From Liolophura sinensis (taxonomy: Eukaryota; Mollusca; Polyplacophora; Chitonida; Chitonidae): a DNA stretch of 64,000 bases. The notes under the pieces were generated by a model. That model worked only from the letters and a program-made list of their open reading frames with translations, did no database searches and was not told the origin of the DNA. Position numbers and translations under genes: made by a program. The DNA lies in NCBI RefSeq assembly GCF_032854445.1, contig NC_088302.1:54910237-54974236 (forward strand), in the 5' to 3' direction. Positions 1 to 13,800 of this stretch are shown here, piece by piece (the stretch's first letter is position 1; each line of letters begins with the position of its first letter).

Positions 1-1292
1 CACGATTGGAATAAGTAGATGACACGATTGGGATAAGTAGATGACACGATTGGAATAAGTAGATGACACGATTGGGATAAGTAGATGACACGATTGGAAT
101 AAATACATGACACAATTGGGATAAGTAGATGACACGATTGGGATAAGTAGATGACACGATTGGGATAAGTAGATGACACGATTGGAATAAGTAGATGACA
201 CGATTGGGATAAGTAGATGACACGATTGGGATAAGTAGATGACACGATTGGAATAAGTAGATGACACGATTGGGATAAGTAGATGACACGATTGGGATAA
301 GTAGATGACACGATTGGGATAAGTAGATGACGCGATTGGAATAAGCAGATGACACGATTGGAATAAGTAGATGACACGATTGGGATAAGCAGATGACACG
401 ATTGGGATAAGTAGATGACACGATTGGGATAAGTAGATGACACAATTGGAATAAGTAGATGACACGATTGGAATAAGTAGATGACACGATAAGTAGATGA
501 CACGATTGGAATAAGTAGATGACACGATTGGGATAAGTAGATGACACGATTGGATTGAGTAGATGACACGATTGGAATAAGTAGATGACACGATTGGGAT
601 AAGTAGATGACACGATTGGGATAAGTAGATGACATGATAAGTAGATGACACGATTGGAATAAGTAGATGACACGATTGGGATAAGTAGATGACACGATTG
701 GAATGAGTAGATGACACGATTGGAATAAGTAGATGACACGATTGGGATAAGTAGATGACATGATTGGGATAAGTAGATGACACGATTGGAATAAGTAGAT
801 GACACGATTGGAATAAGTAGATGACACGATAAGTAGATGACACGATTGGAATAAGTAGATGACACGATTGGGAGGAGTAGATGACACGATTGGATTGAGT
901 AGATGACACGATTGGAATAAGTAGATGACACGATTGGGATAAGTAGATGACACGATTGGAATAAGTAGATGACACGATTGGAATAAGTAGATGACACGAT
1001 AAGTAGATGACACGATTGGAATAAGTAGATGACACGATTGGGATAAGTAGATGACACGATTGGAATAAGTAGATGACACGATTGGAATAAGTAGATGACA
1101 CGATTGGGATAAGTAGATGACACAATTGGAATAAGTAGATGACACGATTGGAATAAGTAGATGACACGATAAGTAGATGACACGATTGGAATAAGTAGAT
1201 GACACGATTGGGATAAGTAGATGACACGATTGGGATAAGTAGATGACACGATTGGGATAAGTAGATGACACGATTGGAATAAGTAGATGACA
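1..1292. repeat. 22-bp minisatellite, about 58 units
   Basis: Head-to-tail copies of a 22-bp unit (cacgattgggataagtagat plus ga) run from the first base of the window, so the array probably starts further left. Units differ mainly at two positions (ggataag or gaataag). A short variant lacking the central tggaat part recurs several times (for example near 480, 640, 820, 990 and 1160), which points to amplification of multi-unit blocks. It lies in the intron before the first visible UBA6 exon. No open coding frame of interest. Confidence 0.97.
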
Positions 1293-1715
1293 CATGCGTA
1301 TATTTGTTAATGATACATGAGAAGAGCCACTGTCTTGGTATGTATCTTATCAGAAAAGACATTTCTAAGCATCTATAAAAGATGAAACCATATTCCTGTT
1401 TAAGAAAACACTTTTTTCAGCAAAAGGAACATATTTAACATACCATCAATCCTATCTGCACAGGTTGTCATTTCTGTTTGATTATATCTGTCTGACACTG
1501 CTGTGTTGGGATATGTCAGTTGTGTCACATGACTTGGTCTTTTTGGGGCATATCCTACTGCAATGATTTTCTCAGCCTCACCTGTTTACATCTGTACAGT
1601 TTACATGTTTACATTATTTGGGCTAATTAGATTTGGTGTCAAGATTGCTGTCGTGTTTTGTTGCTTGTGTATAACTAAATCTGTATTATAAAGCAAAACT
1701 GATTTTTTTGCATAG
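1293..1715 (+). other. intron stretch before first visible UBA6 exon
   Basis: AT-rich non-coding sequence between the minisatellite and the exon at 1716. It ends in a T-rich tract and catag acceptor at 1711-1715. Nothing else recognised. Confidence 0.7.
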
Positions 1716-1844
1716 AAACTTCAGCAGGGGATGTCCGTGGATGGAGCAATACAGGTGAGCAAGGTGACATACCACCGACCTACAACCTGGGAGCACTGTG
1801 TCCAGTTGGCACGGCTCAAGTTTGAGAAATACTTCAATCACAAG
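1716..1844 (+). CDS. UBA6: UBA6 exon a (SCCH domain tail)
   Basis: 43 codons in phase 0/0. Acceptor catag at 1711-1715, donor gttagt at 1845. The exon ends [12 protein letters not shown], a conserved E1 helix. The sequence CAGgtgagc inside it (near 1753) resembles a donor, but the frame continues through it. Confidence 0.9.
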
Positions 1845-4800
1845 GTTAGTACAAGATTCTACTTGGTACTGTCTGCTGCTGTAAATTTCAGGTACTATGT
1901 GAATTAAAATTTGCCTTGAGTGTGAAAACGTGACCCTGCACTTGTGTGAGGTCACATGACCAAACTTTCCGTGGCTGAACACCAAGATTGGTGTAGAATT
2001 TGCTGGAGATTAGAAAGAACACACTAACAATCCTTGAAAGATAAAAAATCCCCTTGCCATGCCACAAATGTTGAACATGAACAAGGAGTTCACACCGGCC
2101 AGTCTACGGTGTGTTTGCCATGTGATGCAGTAGACAGACAATTCACAACCTGAGGAAACGTGTGCATCAAATGGGTAAGACACCTAATAGCCCCAGGTCA
2201 TGACAGCCATGTGTGACGAGACATGACGAGGACGGTCAAATTCGGATACGTCATTTGTGCAATCATTTTATGACTGCACTACAGGGTCGTTTAAGTGTCC
2301 AGACTATATGAAACTGCTTTGCGTGCTGACTTTCCTGTGTTCCCGATGTCCTCATGTTGGGCCGATTCTGATACAGGTAAACCATCTACTCTGGGACAAT
2401 TTCACCTTCGCTGGAACCACAGACAATGGAATATATGTAGTGCTGTGTTTAGTGACGAATCATGTTGCACGCTGTGATTTGTCAACAGAAGATTGCGATT
2501 GTGTTGTAAGAGCTGCAGACATTGCGCACAGTGCTGTGTACAGGAAGTAGATCAATTTTGTGGTGGTAGCGTAATGGTTTGGGGAGCTTTCTGCGTGAAC
2601 ATATGCTCGTGCCTTCTTGTAAGTCATGGAAACCTCAATGCTGCAGGTTATGGTGACCAGGTTCTTGTCCTGGAGCTTGTGCTGTTCATGGCTGCTCTTG
2701 GTCCAGGCCTTCAATTCCAACATGACAATGTGACACCACACACTGCTGTTTTGACTCAAAATTTCCTGCAAAATGTAGATATTGACATCATGAAGTGGCT
2801 ATCGAGATCACCTGACCTCTCAGTTGCATCGGACACATACAGAATGCTCTTGGACGAAGTCTTTATGCTTTAAGACATCAGTCGCAGAATGTTGAAGAGC
2901 TTGGCGCAGTATTAGTACAGCAGCGGCGCAGGTTGCCAAATGGTGCGTTCACGATACTGAACAAGCTCCAGTACAGATGGCCAGTCTCTATGAAATCAAC
3001 ACGTGACCCCACCGTGCTACTGTTGAGTGTAGAGGGTGCAGCAAGCCCATCTTAATGCCTAACCCTGTTTTAGTGTACTCTCATTATGTCCGTGAACCAG
3101 ATTTCTTCACTAACAACACTTTGTTCTATATCGGTATATTTGGAACACGTTTGAAGTTTCTGTTTTTGTTCAGTATAACTAACAGACTCTCCTGGCATGG
3201 TTTTACCGTGTGTTTATGATAGAAACCCAGCATGCAAGTAAATACAGTGGTAAGAAAGATTATTTTTAGTGTGCTAATTTTCTTACAGCAGTAAGGATTC
3301 TGGAGTATCGCATTAACAACAGTCAAATAAGTCAGCGAATACATGAATAAAGATTTAATAAAAACATAGATTGCATGTAGAATGACATTGTCATTGCTGT
3401 TTTCTTTACAGGCAAGACAGCTTTTGTATTCGTTTCCCTTGGATACCAAACTTAATGATGGCTGTAAGTATTATTCTCTGTGTATAGAATAGACATGAAT
3501 CGGTTAATAAACATATAACATCTATTTTTAGCATTTGGTTTCATTTGGTCCACGCAGTGCAGTTCAGTCCTGTATGGTTCTCAATATTTGGGCTCTACCA
3601 CAGATTGAGACTGAAGAGTGTATGTGATCTCACAAGACAGTGATTACCCGTAAATGTTTTGGAACATTCTGCGTAAAGGGCGAAGGGACCTACCCGCCGG
3701 GAGAGGCCCATGCCTTATGTCTCAAAGGAGCGCTGCAAGTTCTCAGTAGGACTAGCTGCCTACTAGATTATAATGTGTTTTTGTGTAAAAAAACGAACAG
3801 AAGATGAAAACCAGCTGATAATATTGAGATGATGTATAAGTGAATCGTCATCCGACCTTGACCTTTCTGTGTAGAGAATACCTGAAATTACCAGCTATAG
3901 GTCTCCTAGGATTCAGTAAACAAGTTTGCATAATGGTGTGATGGTGACACAGGAATTATGTAAAAATGTCTCACAATTAAAGCATTTGCTTTTAACTTTT
4001 CTAAATAGGTCAGTGTTGATGTTTTATTTCATGCTAAACTGCTTTCTGTTTCAGCTTTGTTCTGGCAATCTCCCAAGCGACCTCCAACACCTGTAGTTTA
4101 TGATCTGTCCAATGAAATGTGAGTAAACAGGGTATCTGCTGCTTTATCTTATGTTCGTGGGAAGATCTACCAGCAACCTGTGGATGGTTGTGGGTTTCCG
4201 TTGGACCTTGCCCAGTTTCAACCCACTGTAATGCTGGTCGTCCTTTATAGGTGAAATATTCTTGAGTACAGCGTAAAACATGAATCAAATAAATAAATCT
4301 TTATCGTATATCAGGCAATGCAAGGAAAGCGGAAAGACTGATTGTATGAGTGAGATGTTCGTGGGGACAGAGCAGGGTACATCTTGAGTATGGATGGTAA
4401 TTGGGAACCAGAGAAACAGCATTCTTAATGTAGTGATGATGTCTCTTCCATAGTCTGATAGTAGTGTCATGTCAATGGTGTTTAATCCCAAAAAGGTCGG
4501 GTCACATCTAAGACCTTAAAAGAGGAAGTTGTAGCTTCCTCGCTTGGCTTTCAGCATTATGGGGATAGTGCAACAACTCGTTGACCTGTATCAGTATAAT
4601 GGCTCAGGTGAGGAAGTCGTCTCAGTGAAGCAGCATTAAATAAAAGAGAGGTGGAAATCCGTTCTGAAACAAGGAGGCACATTACATGTACATGCACTCA
4701 CTCATTCTCAAGTAGGTGAAAATATGAACACATTATTTAGGGTGTGAAATCTGTTTTATTTCCCTCAGGCATGTGGCATTTATCACAAGCACTGCGCGTT

Positions 4801-7800
4801 TGTATGCTGATATAGGAGGTGTGTCATACACGCCACAGGTGAGTTGATGAACAGTAGGATAAAATTACAGGTAAATGGTCTACTTTTGTCAGTTCAATAA
4901 AGTACATGTATATACATGGTAACGGAGACAAATTGCGTAATGCTGTAAATATCCTGAAACATGTTTCTGAACCTTGCTCCAGCGAGAACTTTTAATATGG
5001 ATTGCACTATGATTTATGTTACCATGCCTGAAGTAAAGATTAGGCCACTGCTTGGGTGGCCTAATAGTGAAAGTATCTACATCGAAGTCGGCAGACCCGT
5101 GATCAAACCTGGATCGGGTCATACCATAAGACTTCAAAAATAGTATTTGTTGCTGCCTTGCTTGGCGCTCAGCACTGAGAGGTTACAGCAAGGAAACAGG
5201 ACTGGTTGACCCGGTGTCAGTATAATGTGACTGAGTAGATGTCTGTTGTCCTCGGTATGATACTTCAGTGGCGGCAGCACTTTGGCGGCATTGGCTCGCC
5301 CTGCTACGAGAAAACACAGTGTAATGCACTCAGACCTAATGACTCTTGGTTGTCACATGACTGAGAAATTGTTAAGTACTGCGTTAAAACTCCCGTATTA
5401 CTTCATTCATTCAAACCTTTTAATGAACGCAGTCGCCTGAAATGTACACATGGAAGATGTATGAAAGATGCTGCCTTTGTTGAAAATGATTGAAGTCAAG
5501 GACTAATGGACAGGTATGAAGTGTGGGAGCCTTAGGCCACTGCCCTTTTAGGGTAATATTTGTTTATCTACATGTACATGTATGTCCTAAACAATGTCTT
5601 ATTTGTTGTTACTAGGATACCTCAGCAGATGTTGTCAATGCCATTGTGTCAGTCATGACCATACCAGAGTTTAGACCTGCAAATAAGGTGAGGAGTAGGA
5701 GAAGTAAGGAGGGGTAGGAGGAGTAAAGAGGGGTAGTAGAAGTAAGGAGGGGTAGGAGGAGTAAAGAGGGGTAGGAGGAGCAAGGAGGGGGGTAGGAGGA
5801 GTAAGGAGAGGTAGTGGAGTGGAAGGAGTAATTAGGGTAGGAGTAGTGTGGTAGGAGGAGTAAGGAGGGGTAGGAGGAGTAAGGAGGGGTAGGAGGAGTA
5901 AGGAGAGGTAGTGGAGTGGGAGGAGTAATTAGGGTAGGAGTAGTGGGGTAGGAGGAGTAAGGAGGGGTAGGATGAGTAAGGAGAGGTAGTGGAGTGGGAG
6001 GAGTAATTAGGGTAGGAGTAGTGGGGTAGGAGGAGTAAGGAGGGGTAGGAGGAGTAAGGAGGGGTAGGAGGAGTAAGGAGAGGTAGTGGAATGGGAGGAG
6101 TAATTAGGGTAGGAGTAGTGGCGTAGGAGGCGTAAAGAGGGGTAGGATGAGTAAGGAGAGGTAGTGGAGTGGGAGGAGTAATTAGGGTAGGAGTAGTGGG
6201 GTAGGAGGAGTAAGGAGGGGTAGGAGGAGTAAGGAGGGGTAGGATGAGTAAGGAGAGGTAGTGGAGTGGGAGGAGTAATTAGGGTAGGAGTAGTGGGGTA
6301 GGAGGAGTAAAGAGGGGTAATAGAAGTAAGGAGGGGTAGGAGGAGTAAGGAGGGGTAGGAGGAGTAAGGAGGGGTAGGATGAGTAAGGAGGGGTAGGATG
6401 AGTAAGGAGAGGTAGTGGAGTGGGAGGAGTAATTAGGGTAGGAGTAGTGGGGTAGGAGGAGTAAGGAGGGGTAGGAGGAGTAAGGAGGGGTAGGATGAGT
6501 AAAGAGGGGTAGGAGGAGTAAGGAGGGGTAGGAGGAGTAAGGAGAGGTAGTGGAGTGGGAGGAGTAATTAGGGTAGGAGTAGTGGGGTAGGAGGCGTAAA
6601 GAGGGGTAGGAGGAGTAAAGAGGGGTAGGAGGAGTAAGGAGAGGTAGTGGAGTGGGAGGAGTAATTAGGGTAGGAGTAGTGGGGTAGGAGGAGTAAGGAG
6701 TGGTAGGAGGAGTAAGGAGGGGTAGGAGGAGTAAGGATGGGTAGGAGGAGTAAGGAGGGGTAGGAGGAGTAAGGAGAGGTAGTGGAGTGGGAGGAGTAAT
6801 TAGGGTAGGAGTAGTGGGGTAGGAGGCATAAAGAGGGGCAGGAGGAGTAAAGAGGGGTAGGAGGAGTAAGGAGGGTAGGAGGAGTAAGGAGAGGTAGTGG
6901 AGTGGGAGGAGTAATTAGGGTAGGAGTAGTGGGGTAGGAGGAGTAAAGAGGGGTAATTGGAGTAAAGAGGGGTAGGAGGAGTAAGGAGAGGTAGGAGGAG
7001 TAAGGAGAGGTAGTGGAGTGGGAGGAGTAATTAGGGTAGGAGTAGTGGGGTAGGAGGAGTAAGGAGGTAGGAAGAGTAGGAGGGGTAGGAGGAGAATCTG
7101 CCGTTTCTGAATACCAGTACTGTATAATGCACATTCAGAAGCTGATAAAGGCCTTGAAATGAAGATTTTGGCGAAAACACTTGAATTTTGTTATGATAAA
7201 AATTTAATTACGTGGCGCTGCAAAGTAGATTAGTCAATCAGAATCAAGCAAAATGTGCCACTTGGAAAATGCTAAATGTTATAATACTTTTATGTACTTG
7301 AACGATTGAGTACACTGAAGAAATGTGGGATGAAAAGTTGCATGGAAAACGCATGTCTTGAATGAATCAGAACGTCCAGAAAAACTTTATGTCAAAATTG
7401 TAAGGAATTGGTTTCCATTAAAACCTGTGCTGTCAGACAGGGACTTAGTGGATGGCTGTAACTATCAATCAAACTATCAAATAAGGTCTCAGTTTAGAAC
7501 TCTACTGTCCAGCTCTACCTGTTTGATAAAGCAGTTTTATTAGATTTAATGTCTAATAATTTAATTTTCCTGAATGTACGCCTGTAAGGCACAATTGATT
7601 TGTTAAATTTTTGCATTTACACTCCAAGACCACAAAAAAAAAAAGGGAACGACGCTTCACGCTTAGGACTGCTTTTCCTGAGAAAAGAACTGGAAGAGAC
7701 TGAAGGCACGTCATGTAAAATGGCAAATAGAACACTATAAATATATCTACTTTCGTCAGTATTATATTCATATTCACAAACAGTAGCATCAGTACAAATT

Positions 7801-10800
7801 TTGTGGATAGTCTAGGAGGAATTAAGACTGTTAAACAGTCATACCTACCTCGGTATGATCTCACAATGGCACAGAAACGGACAGTCCTTGCATACTGTGC
7901 ACAGCTGAGTGCGATTGACGTCACAAAAACAAGCCAGTGTGATTAAAATCACTTTCCAACTGATGTCTAAAATACTCACTGTTGTCCATGGATGAGTAGT
8001 AAGATTTGGATAGTGAGATATCTTCCATATGTCACAACTACATGCCCTTTGCAAGCGGTTGCGAAGTCACCTGTGTTCTCGCCCTCGCATATCCTCTGGT
8101 TTACATTGTCTTCGTCGACCCATATTAAACTGGATCGTCATCTTACTAGTGCAAAAATCCACTAACAGTACAGCTTTAAACACTGATCAGATGAGTTATC
8201 ATTCAGTTAGAGTGTAATATGTTTGTGCTCTTACAGGAGTTACAGCTGGCCAACACTGATCAGATGAGTTATCATACTGTTAGAATGTAATATGTTTGTG
8301 CTCCAACAGGAGTTACAGCTGGCCAACACTGATCAGATGAGTTATCATACTGTTAGAATGTAATATGTTTGTGCTCCTACAGCACTGACAGCTGACCAAC
8401 ACTGATCAGATGAGTTATCATACTGTTAGAGTGTAATATGTTTGTGCTCCTACAGAAGTTACAGCTGACCAACACTGATTAGATGAGTTATCTTTCTGTT
8501 AGAGTGTAATATGTTTGTGCTCACACAGAAGTTACAGCTGACCAACACTGATCAGATGAGTTATCTTTCTGTTAGAGTGTAATGTGTTTGTGCTCCTACA
8601 GCACTGACAGCTGACCAACACTGATTAGATGAGTTATCATACTGTAAGAGTGTAATGTGTTTGTGCTCCTACAGTAGTTACAGCTGACCAACACTGATCA
8701 GATGAGTTATCATTCTGTTAGAATGTAGTATGTTTGTGCTCCTACAGTAGTTACAGCTGACCAACACTGATTAGATGAGTTATCATACTGTTAGAGTGTA
8801 ATATGTTTGTGCTCCTACAGAAGTTACAGCTGACCAACACTGATTAGATGAGTTATCATTCTGTTAGAGTGTAATATGTTTGTGGTCCTACAGTGGTTAC
8901 AGCTGAGGTGTTGTGACAGTGTTTGTTGCCTTCACAGTGAGATGGGCCATGTTGTAATGTTGTTGTTGTTTTGATAAACTAATACACTCAGGTGCCTGAT
9001 TTTAGCTTTGTTGCCTCATTATTTTTCAGAATATTATAACAGATGAATCCGTAAAAAAGCCGGAGGAGACTGCCGTTGAAGGAGGCAAAGATGAGCTGAT
9101 GGATTCAGCCAATAGACTTACAGCTCTGATGAGTGGCAAACTGGAACAACTCAGTAAGTAGATGGCCATTTGTGGAGGTGCGTTATCAGACTGACAGGTG
9201 TACAGTTCTCTAACAGATCTACATACATGTACATGTACAACAACTCAGTAAGTAGATGGCCATTTGTGGAGGTGCGTTTTTACATTGACAGGTGTATGGT
9301 TCTCTAACAGATCTACATACCTGCACATGTATAACAACTCAGTAAGTAGATAGCCATGTCTGGAGGTGCGTTATCAGATTGACAGGTGTACAGTTCTCTA
9401 ACAGATCTACATACATGTACATGTATAACAACTCAGTAAGTAGATGGCCATTTGTGGAGGTGCGTTATCAGATTGACAGGTGTACAGTTCTCTAACAGAT
9501 CTACATACATGTATAACAACTCAGTAAGTAGATGGCCATTTGTGGAGGTGCGTTATCAGACTGACAGGTGTACAGTTCTCTAACAGATCTACATACATGT
9601 ACATGTACAACAACTCAGTAAGTAGATGGCCATTTGTGGAGGTGCGTTATCAGACTGACAGGTGTACAGTTCTCTAACAGATCTACATACATGTACAACA
9701 ACTCAGTAAGTAGACAGCCATATATGGAGGTGCGTTATCAGACTGACAGGTGTACAGTTCTCTAACAGATCTACGTACATGTACAACAACTCAGTAAGTA
9801 GACAGCCATATATGGAGGTGCGTTATCAGACTGACAGGTGTACAGTTCTCTAACAGATCTACGTACATGTATAACATATAACAGTACGCCAGAAAGTAAA
9901 TACCACATTGAAAAGACAGAATCAGATCTCACTGTGCCCTGCATATTTAAAGATGTTTTTTTGCCATAATATTTGTATATGGCTTATGTATTCATTGTTT
10001 AAACAGAAATCTTAGTCACTTGGCCATGGTGACTACAGTCATTAAAAACTGTTTGGCCTAAACAGATTTAATAAGCCAGAGGTATTTAAGAGGTCTCTGT
10101 TGAGTATGGTGTTATTGAAACACTAATAAAATAAAAAAAATTAAAAAAAGGTATTAATGATTAATCTCACATGTTATTATAGAAGGAATGTGTTGCATTG
10201 TTTCAGAGCAGATGAAAATGAAGCCAGCAGTGTTTGAAAAGGATGATGACTCCAATGGACACATAGATTTTATTACAGCTGCTTCAGTATGTATTTCTGT
10301 GGTAAAATCTCAGGAATCACATTCCAGTAGTTTTTACTTTTAGCAAATTTTCTATTCATTATTAAGTTCTTATGAAAGATTTATTAAGTTCTTGAATGTA
10401 TTTATTTATTTGGCTGGTGTTTCAGGCCGTACTCAGGAAAATTTCAGTTACATCTCAGCAGCCAGTATAATGGTGGGAGGAAACCGTGCAGGTTGACCAA
10501 AAGATCTGAACAGTAATATGACAAATGGTGTAACCAAAAGATCTGAACAGTAATATGACAAATGGTGTAACCAAAAGATCTGAACAGTAATATGACAAAT
10601 GGTGTAACCAAAAAGATGTTTGGTATCAATTCACCTTGAAACAGGAATGGTCATACCTGTATATCTGATTTTATACAGTATTCTCCACCTCACATGTTTC
10701 TCTTGCATCTGTATGTTATAGTATGACAAGAAATGATTGAAGTGTCATGTATGCCAGAGTTTAGTCTGTTCTAATTCTAATGTTGAGAGAAATCAAACTG

Positions 10801-13800
10801 GATTTGTTCTGCTATGTTGATCCTAACCAGAAGCGGAAGGCGCTTCAATCATGTAAACATTTTCAATACACGTTAGTCTAATGATATTGTGATCAAAAAC
10901 TATATTTGTGATAAAAACTATATAAGTGTTAAACTCTAAAGCCATTGTACTGTGATGGTGTTTAGTACCACGACAACACATTTTCTCTACAGTGTATCTT
11001 GTATCTTATTTTGACAGACCGCTTTGGTGGCTGACTGGTTAGAGTGTCTGCCCCAAACTGGGGATCCAGGATCAAACCCAGGCTGTACCAAAAACTTTAC
11101 AAATGGTACTTGTTGCTGACTAACTTGGCACTCAGCACTGAGAGTTCAGATCAAGGTTGGCCCGGTGTCAGTATAATGTGACTGAGTGGGTCTCATGTCT
11201 GGTGTCTTCGGTGTGATACTTGAGTGGCAGCAACACTTTGGCAGCATTGACTCGCCCTGCCACAAGAAAACACAGTATATGTACACAGACCTAATGACTC
11301 CTTGCCGTCAGTTGACTGAAAAATTGCAAGCATTCATTCACTCAATCATTCTTATTTTGACAGAATCTCAGAGCCAAGATGTACAGTATAGACCAAGGAG
11401 AAAGACTCAAGGTTAAAAAGATAGCTGGAAGAATCATACCTGCCATTGCAACAACAACAGCTACTGTCGCTGGCTTGGTAAGACTGTGACTAACCTACAT
11501 CCTTAACTAAGGGATGACAGTGGACATTTTTGTTGTGACATCATTTGACCTGGTGGGATAAATGGTACTAAATGGACATGCTGCCGTGTTTCCCTTGGCA
11601 GGACAAACATTTGTAGTGACTATTTCTTATTTTAAAGATTTTGCTTCATGACAAATAAATCTTGCCTTACCTTATTTGATTTGTGTTATATTTCATACCA
11701 TGCTCACAGTTCATGTTGCTTTTCTTGTTTTGTTTTATTTGCAGGTAACAATAGAGCTAATAAAAGTCATTAAGCAGTGCCCCTTGGAGGAGTTCAAGAG
11801 TACCTTTTTCAATCTTGCCCTCCCCATTATGGTGTTGTCAGAACCAGCCCCTGCCAAGGTCCTCGAGCCCAGGTCAGCTACAAGAGCGAGAGGCACCATA
11901 TATGAACTAAAATTTCACCCATGGCTAATTGGCTCATTTTCCCTGATTCTGATACTCCTGTTAATTATCTCAAGGTGTTTAATGATATTCTGCTACAAAA
12001 GTCTCGGTTTTAGCACCAAAAAAAATATTTTTGACATTTTTTTGCCTGTAAAAATGCACTTTTGTGCACAATATTTTTGGACGACATTTTAGGTTCTTTA
12101 CAGTATTTCTTGAAAAACAAATTGTCCTGTTAATAATAATTAACATATCCATCAACCTAAAATCCCTACAAGCACCTCACAACCACCAGTTACAACTACC
12201 ATCACCTCCCTTAAGCTTTCCTGCTTCTCATCATGCCCACTATACTACCACACTAAATTTAATTGGGAGATCGCAAAAATGTTTTCATCAACTCCATGAG
12301 CATGATAATTCCAATCTCCATGTTTTGTTCAGGGTCTGTTTTTTATTTGTAATATCTTTATGCTTTGATTGGCTTTCAGAAAAGGTTTGAAGTACACTTT
12401 GTGGGATAAATGGGTTGTGAAGGGAAACCCAGAGTTCACGCTCAAACAGTTTCTCTCATACTTCAAGGTAAGTACATTGTATATGTTTGTTTAAAGTAGA
12501 ACCCCAATTAGAACTTCCAAACTACACATAGATTGTTTAATGTCCTTCATTCCAAATTCATTCCGATCATTTAAAACATGGAAAAGGGAAGAAAAAGGGT
12601 AGAATTTTGTGATCAAACAACAGAAAATTTACTCCACTATGATCGAACCACTGTTGACCTTGTTACACCACAGCAGTACATTCCCTGCAGACATCTGAGG
12701 CTTCTCTATGTGTACAACACAGACAGCAGGAAACAATCACAATACTTTTACCGTTAATTTTGAGATTATTCCATACCCAGATGTGGCTTGCAACAGCAGA
12801 ATACAAGGTGGGATACTGTGAGGTTACATAAATGGCCAAAAGGCCACAGATTTAGAAAACATGTACCAGATGTCTCATCGTAAACACCCTTTGATTACGG
12901 AGAACTCGAGCAGTCATAGTCGTACGTGTATGAGACTAGCTAATTCTACCATGCCTCTGCTGAAAGAAAAGGCTGAAGGACGACGTTTATATACCCCCCA
13001 AAAAGCCAAATGAAAAAGAGAAGAATTGCGGATTTCCTCTCCCAAAATGCAGAAAGTGTAGGTACTTGCTTGTTTGAAACAGCAGGCTGGCTGTGCCACG
13101 ATCTGTAGGGAGCTGCTTGCCTTTGCACTGCGATGTCCAGGCGACTACAGGGCGGCGCTCCTGTTCACACCGAGCATAGCGAGTACGTGATACTTCACAG
13201 CATTCCATACTTTGATGGAGTTTACATTTGCATTTAGATGTCTTACCAATCATGTTTTCAATTCAATATAATTCAAGCCTTATTTATATTTGTCAGTGAT
13301 ACTTTTTTAAAAATGAAACATGAAAAAAATGAAACATAAAAAAAATCAGCTTGATTGTCACTTTTGCCGGTTGAGTGACAGACTTCTTTTAGCTCGTCAA
13401 TAGAACTCATAGTCTGCTGGCCTGACAGCATGGAACAATTTTCGTGTTGCAACCAGTATCACCTGACTTGGCTGTAAAAATTCATAGATTATGGATTGTG
13501 AAACCATGCCAAATTCTCCACGGGTGCAATCATAACCAGTTTATGGCAGACAAACCAAGCGGGAGCACGTTTTGCTTCATCTACAGTGGCCTGTACGTCA
13601 GCGAAACTCCGTCATCATAATGCCCATGCTTTTCAAGGATCTAAAACAACTTTCAGACTGCAGTTTACAGGTTAACAAAACGTAAATATTGTGTCCAGGG
13701 AACATTTAGTGTGAAAATGAAGTCCTTGGGGATCTTCTTTAATGCCACACCTTAGATTTTTTTGTACCTATATGATGGCAGCCAATTATATGCAAGTGCG

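Noticed and set aside
6568-7134. 188-codon open frame on the - strand, rich in Pro, Ser, Thr, Tyr and Leu
   Set aside because: It is the complement of the purine minisatellite. The absence of stops follows from base composition, and there is no domain or start context.
11873-12092. Open frame continuing past UBA6 exon i
   Set aside because: Similarity to E1 enzymes ends at the donor at 11873, and the next exon joins in phase from there; the continuation is intronic.
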